Assembly: GCA_020201365.1 (NCBI GenBank) | Contig: JAIVGV010000104.1 | Span: 1 to 7,948, forward strand | Direction: 5' to 3' | Origin: Acidobacteriota bacterium | GTDB lineage: Bacteria; Acidobacteriota; Blastocatellia; Pyrinomonadales; Pyrinomonadaceae | Length of the DNA stretch: 7,948 nucleotides | In this document: positions 6,599 to 7,948 of the stretch, piece after piece | Numbering within the stretch: the stretch's first letter is position 1 | Layout: each line of letters opens with the position of its first letter | Notes under the pieces: generated by a model | Databases searched by the model: none | What the model saw: only the letters and a program-made list of their open reading frames with translations | What the model was told of the DNA's origin: nothing | Program-made: the position numbers and the translations under genes

Positions 6599-6695
6599 GG
6601 CAAGGATGAAGGCGGAAGGATGAAGGATGAAAGAGAGACGGGGCAACGAGATTGATCACGCCTTCATCCTTCCGCCTTCATCCTTCATCCTTGCC
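6599..6695. repeat. Inverted repeat built from GGATGAA / GGCGGAA heptamers
   Basis: The left arm 6599-6631 starts GGCAA followed by heptamers in the order A-B-A-A, where A is GGATGAA and B is GGCGGAA. The right arm 6663-6695, read as its reverse complement, is GGCAA then A-A-B-A. Each arm is 33 bases and 29 positions pair. The spacer is 31 bases. It begins one base after the response regulator stop codon. It could form a hairpin in the mRNA but has no T-tract. The swapped heptamer order suggests that unit gain or loss happened after the arms arose. Confidence 0.8.
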
Positions 6696-6699
6696 GTTC

Positions 6700-6722
6700 G
6701 CGTCCTCTGCGTCTCTGCGGTG
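6700..6722. repeat. CTCTGCG-type short repeat abutting the propeller gene start
   Basis: The stretch contains CTCTGCG and then TCTCTGCGG, ending in GGTG, whose GTG is the chosen start of the next gene. It resembles the CTCTGTG units of the repeat at 4636-4663 with T-to-C changes (CTCTGTGG against CTCTGCGG). It directly follows the GGATGAA inverted repeat. Confidence 0.5.
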
Positions 6723-7948
6723 AGTCGCAGCGCCCGCCGTCTCTCAAGACTAAGCCGGCTCGTCGCCTTTGCCGCCGCGCTCGCCTGTCTCCTGATCACG
6801 CTCGCCTCTTCTTCCGCACAGAACACCAACGAGCCGACAGACCCGCGCGCGATGAACCTGCACCAGTGGGGCGCGGTGACCCTCTTCCACGGGCTGCCGT
6901 CGGATCGCGTGCGCGCCATCGAGCAGGACGATGAAGGCGCGCTCTGGTTCGGAACCGACGGCGGGCTCGCGCGCTACGACGGGCGTCGCACGCAGACGAT
7001 CACCGTCGAAGGTCTCCCCCAAAGTCGAATCAACGCGCTCAAGTTCGACGAGTCCGGCGCGCTCTGGGTCGGCACGGACGCGGGCGCGGCTCTGTTGTCA
7101 AACGGCGAGACGCGCGCGGTCGAAGTGACGCGCGGCAAGTCGGTCACGGCGATCATCGCGCAGGGGCGCGGGCGCGCGGTGATGGCGACGGACGCCGGGC
7201 AGCTCTTCAGTTGCGCCGTCAACATGGACGGCTCCGTGAGCGCGCACGCGTTTCCTGAGACGCCTTTGCGGAGCGCCGACGCGGACAAGCCCGGCGCGCT
7301 CGCGCTGACGAGCGTCGCGCAGGGGCGCAACGGCGTGATCTACGTCGGCACGCGCTCGCGGGGGCTCTTGGCGTTCGACGGCGAACGGGCGCGCGAGGTC
7401 TTGAGCCGACCGCGACCGTTCTTCGTCGAGGCTCTGGACGCCGACGCGCGCGGTCAGTTGCTCGTCGGCGCGCTCGCGCGCGGCGCGGACGGCGGGCTCT
7501 ACGCGACGGGCGATCCTGTGCCGGCGTCGGAGGCGGCGGTGCTGCGTCACGTCGGCGAGGTCTCGTCGGTTGACGCCGTGCGGCGCGACGCGGCGGGCGA
7601 CGTGTGGGCGGGCACGAACGGTCTCGGCGCGTTCCGCTTCCGCGCCGGGCAGCAGGCGGATCACTTCACGTTCGAGAACACGGCGGGCGGCTTGCGCTCG
7701 AACCGCGTCTTCTCGGTCTTCGTGGATCGGGAGGGCGTCGTCTGGTTCGGCACGGACAGGGGCGTCTGTCGCTACGACGGGAGCGCGCCGCGCGCGGAGA
7801 CGTTCGGCGGCGACGCGGCGTCGAACTTCGTGCGCGCCGTCTTCCGCACGCGACGCGGCGAGCTGCTCGCGGGCACGAACCGCGGGCTCTTCGTCTTCGA
7901 CGAGAAGCGTTCGGCGTGGGGCGCGGTCGCCGACGCCGCGCGCCGCGC
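6720..7948 (+). CDS. Two-component-type beta-propeller sensor (Reg_prop), N-terminal part, truncated by window end
   Basis: The frame is open from the GTG to the end of the window (409 full codons) with no stop. The first 33 residues form a signal peptide: Arg-rich start, hydrophobic 14-29, then ASSSA with likely cleavage before Gln34. From residue 58 there are at least eight Reg_prop-like blades. Their core motifs are WFGTDGG (76-82), WVGTDAG (116-122), ATDAG (156-160), VGTRSRG (209-215), VGALARG (249-255), WAGTNG (296-301), WFGTDRG (342-348) and AGTNRG (384-389). Such propellers form the periplasmic sensing part of hybrid kinases and related sensors, usually followed by a Y_Y_Y domain, a membrane helix and a signalling output. 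None of these is reached here. GTG is chosen because it begins the signal peptide. An in-frame ATG at 6627 would add 31 repeat-encoded residues; the ATG at 6852 would lose the signal. It follows a response regulator by 122 bp, so partnership is plausible. Confidence 0.88.
   Translation, partial: MSRSARRLSRLSRLVAFAAALACLLITLASSSAQNTNEPTDPRAMNLHQWGAVTLFHGLPSDRVRAIEQDDEGALWFGTDGGLARYDGRRTQTITVEGLPQSRINALKFDESGALWVGTDAGAALLSNGETRAVEVTRGKSVTAIIAQGRGRAVMATDAGQLFSCAVNMDGSVSAHAFPETPLRSADADKPGALALTSVAQGRNGVIYVGTRSRGLLAFDGERAREVLSRPRPFFVEALDADARGQLLVGALARGADGGLYATGDPVPASEAAVLRHVGEVSSVDAVRRDAAGDVWAGTNGLGAFRFRAGQQADHFTFENTAGGLRSNRVFSVFVDREGVVWFGTDRGVCRYDGSAPRAETFGGDAASNFVRAVFRTRRGELLAGTNRGLFVFDEKRSAWGAVADAARR

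Noticed and set aside
5466..6623. Plus-strand open frame (385 codons) across the intergenic region and response regulator
   Set aside because: It overlaps the response regulator in another frame. Its sequence turns into Arg/Ala-rich shadow and has no signal or domain.
7098..7664. Minus-strand open frame opposite the propeller gene
   Set aside because: The plus-strand frame there encodes clear repeated propeller blades; the antisense reading is Arg-rich without motifs.

Overview
This GC-rich window carries four protein genes and several clusters of intergenic repeats. I see no rRNA, tRNA, CRISPR array, transposase or phage gene. The gene content (a two-component-type propeller sensor, a NarL-like response regulator, a periplasmic alpha-2-macroglobulin) and the intergenic repeat style (CACAGAG-, GGATGAA- and CTCTGCG-type units) suggest a Gram-negative bacterium. 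My best guess is an Acidobacteriota member of the Blastocatellia type. That assignment rests on general resemblance, not on a marker gene.

Left half, minus strand. A DUF1175 (YfaT-like) lipoprotein gene (5570 to 4677) is followed 170 bp downstream by a very large bacterial alpha-2-macroglobulin gene (4506 to 16). The large protein has an N-terminal membrane anchor, macroglobulin domains and an intact CTEQ thioester motif whose cysteine is its only cysteine. The DUF1175 protein has a lipobox, a calcium-loop-like DxDGDG motif and a Cys/His arrangement resembling NlpC/P60 peptidases. This order matches the E. coli yfaT-yfaS pair as I recall it, so the two probably act together in the periplasm. 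The gap between them is filled by a nested palindrome: a 28-bp inverted repeat of CACAGAG units around a second 34-bp GC-rich palindrome.

Middle, 5571-5892. This is a 322-bp divergent intergenic region. It holds a candidate sigma-70-type promoter for the DUF1175/A2M pair and an extended -10 element touching the start codon of the gene on the other side.

Right half, plus strand. A response regulator (5893-6597) has a canonical receiver active site, an unusually compact junction to a LuxR-like helix-turn-helix and a long charged C-terminal tail. A second repeat cluster (6599-6722) follows. Next is a secreted or membrane-targeted beta-propeller sensor (6720 to beyond 7948) with at least eight Reg_prop-type blades, cut off by the window edge. 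These two genes may be a regulator and its sensor, but the sensor's output domain lies outside the window. The long open frames opposite the A2M gene are GC-rich shadows.
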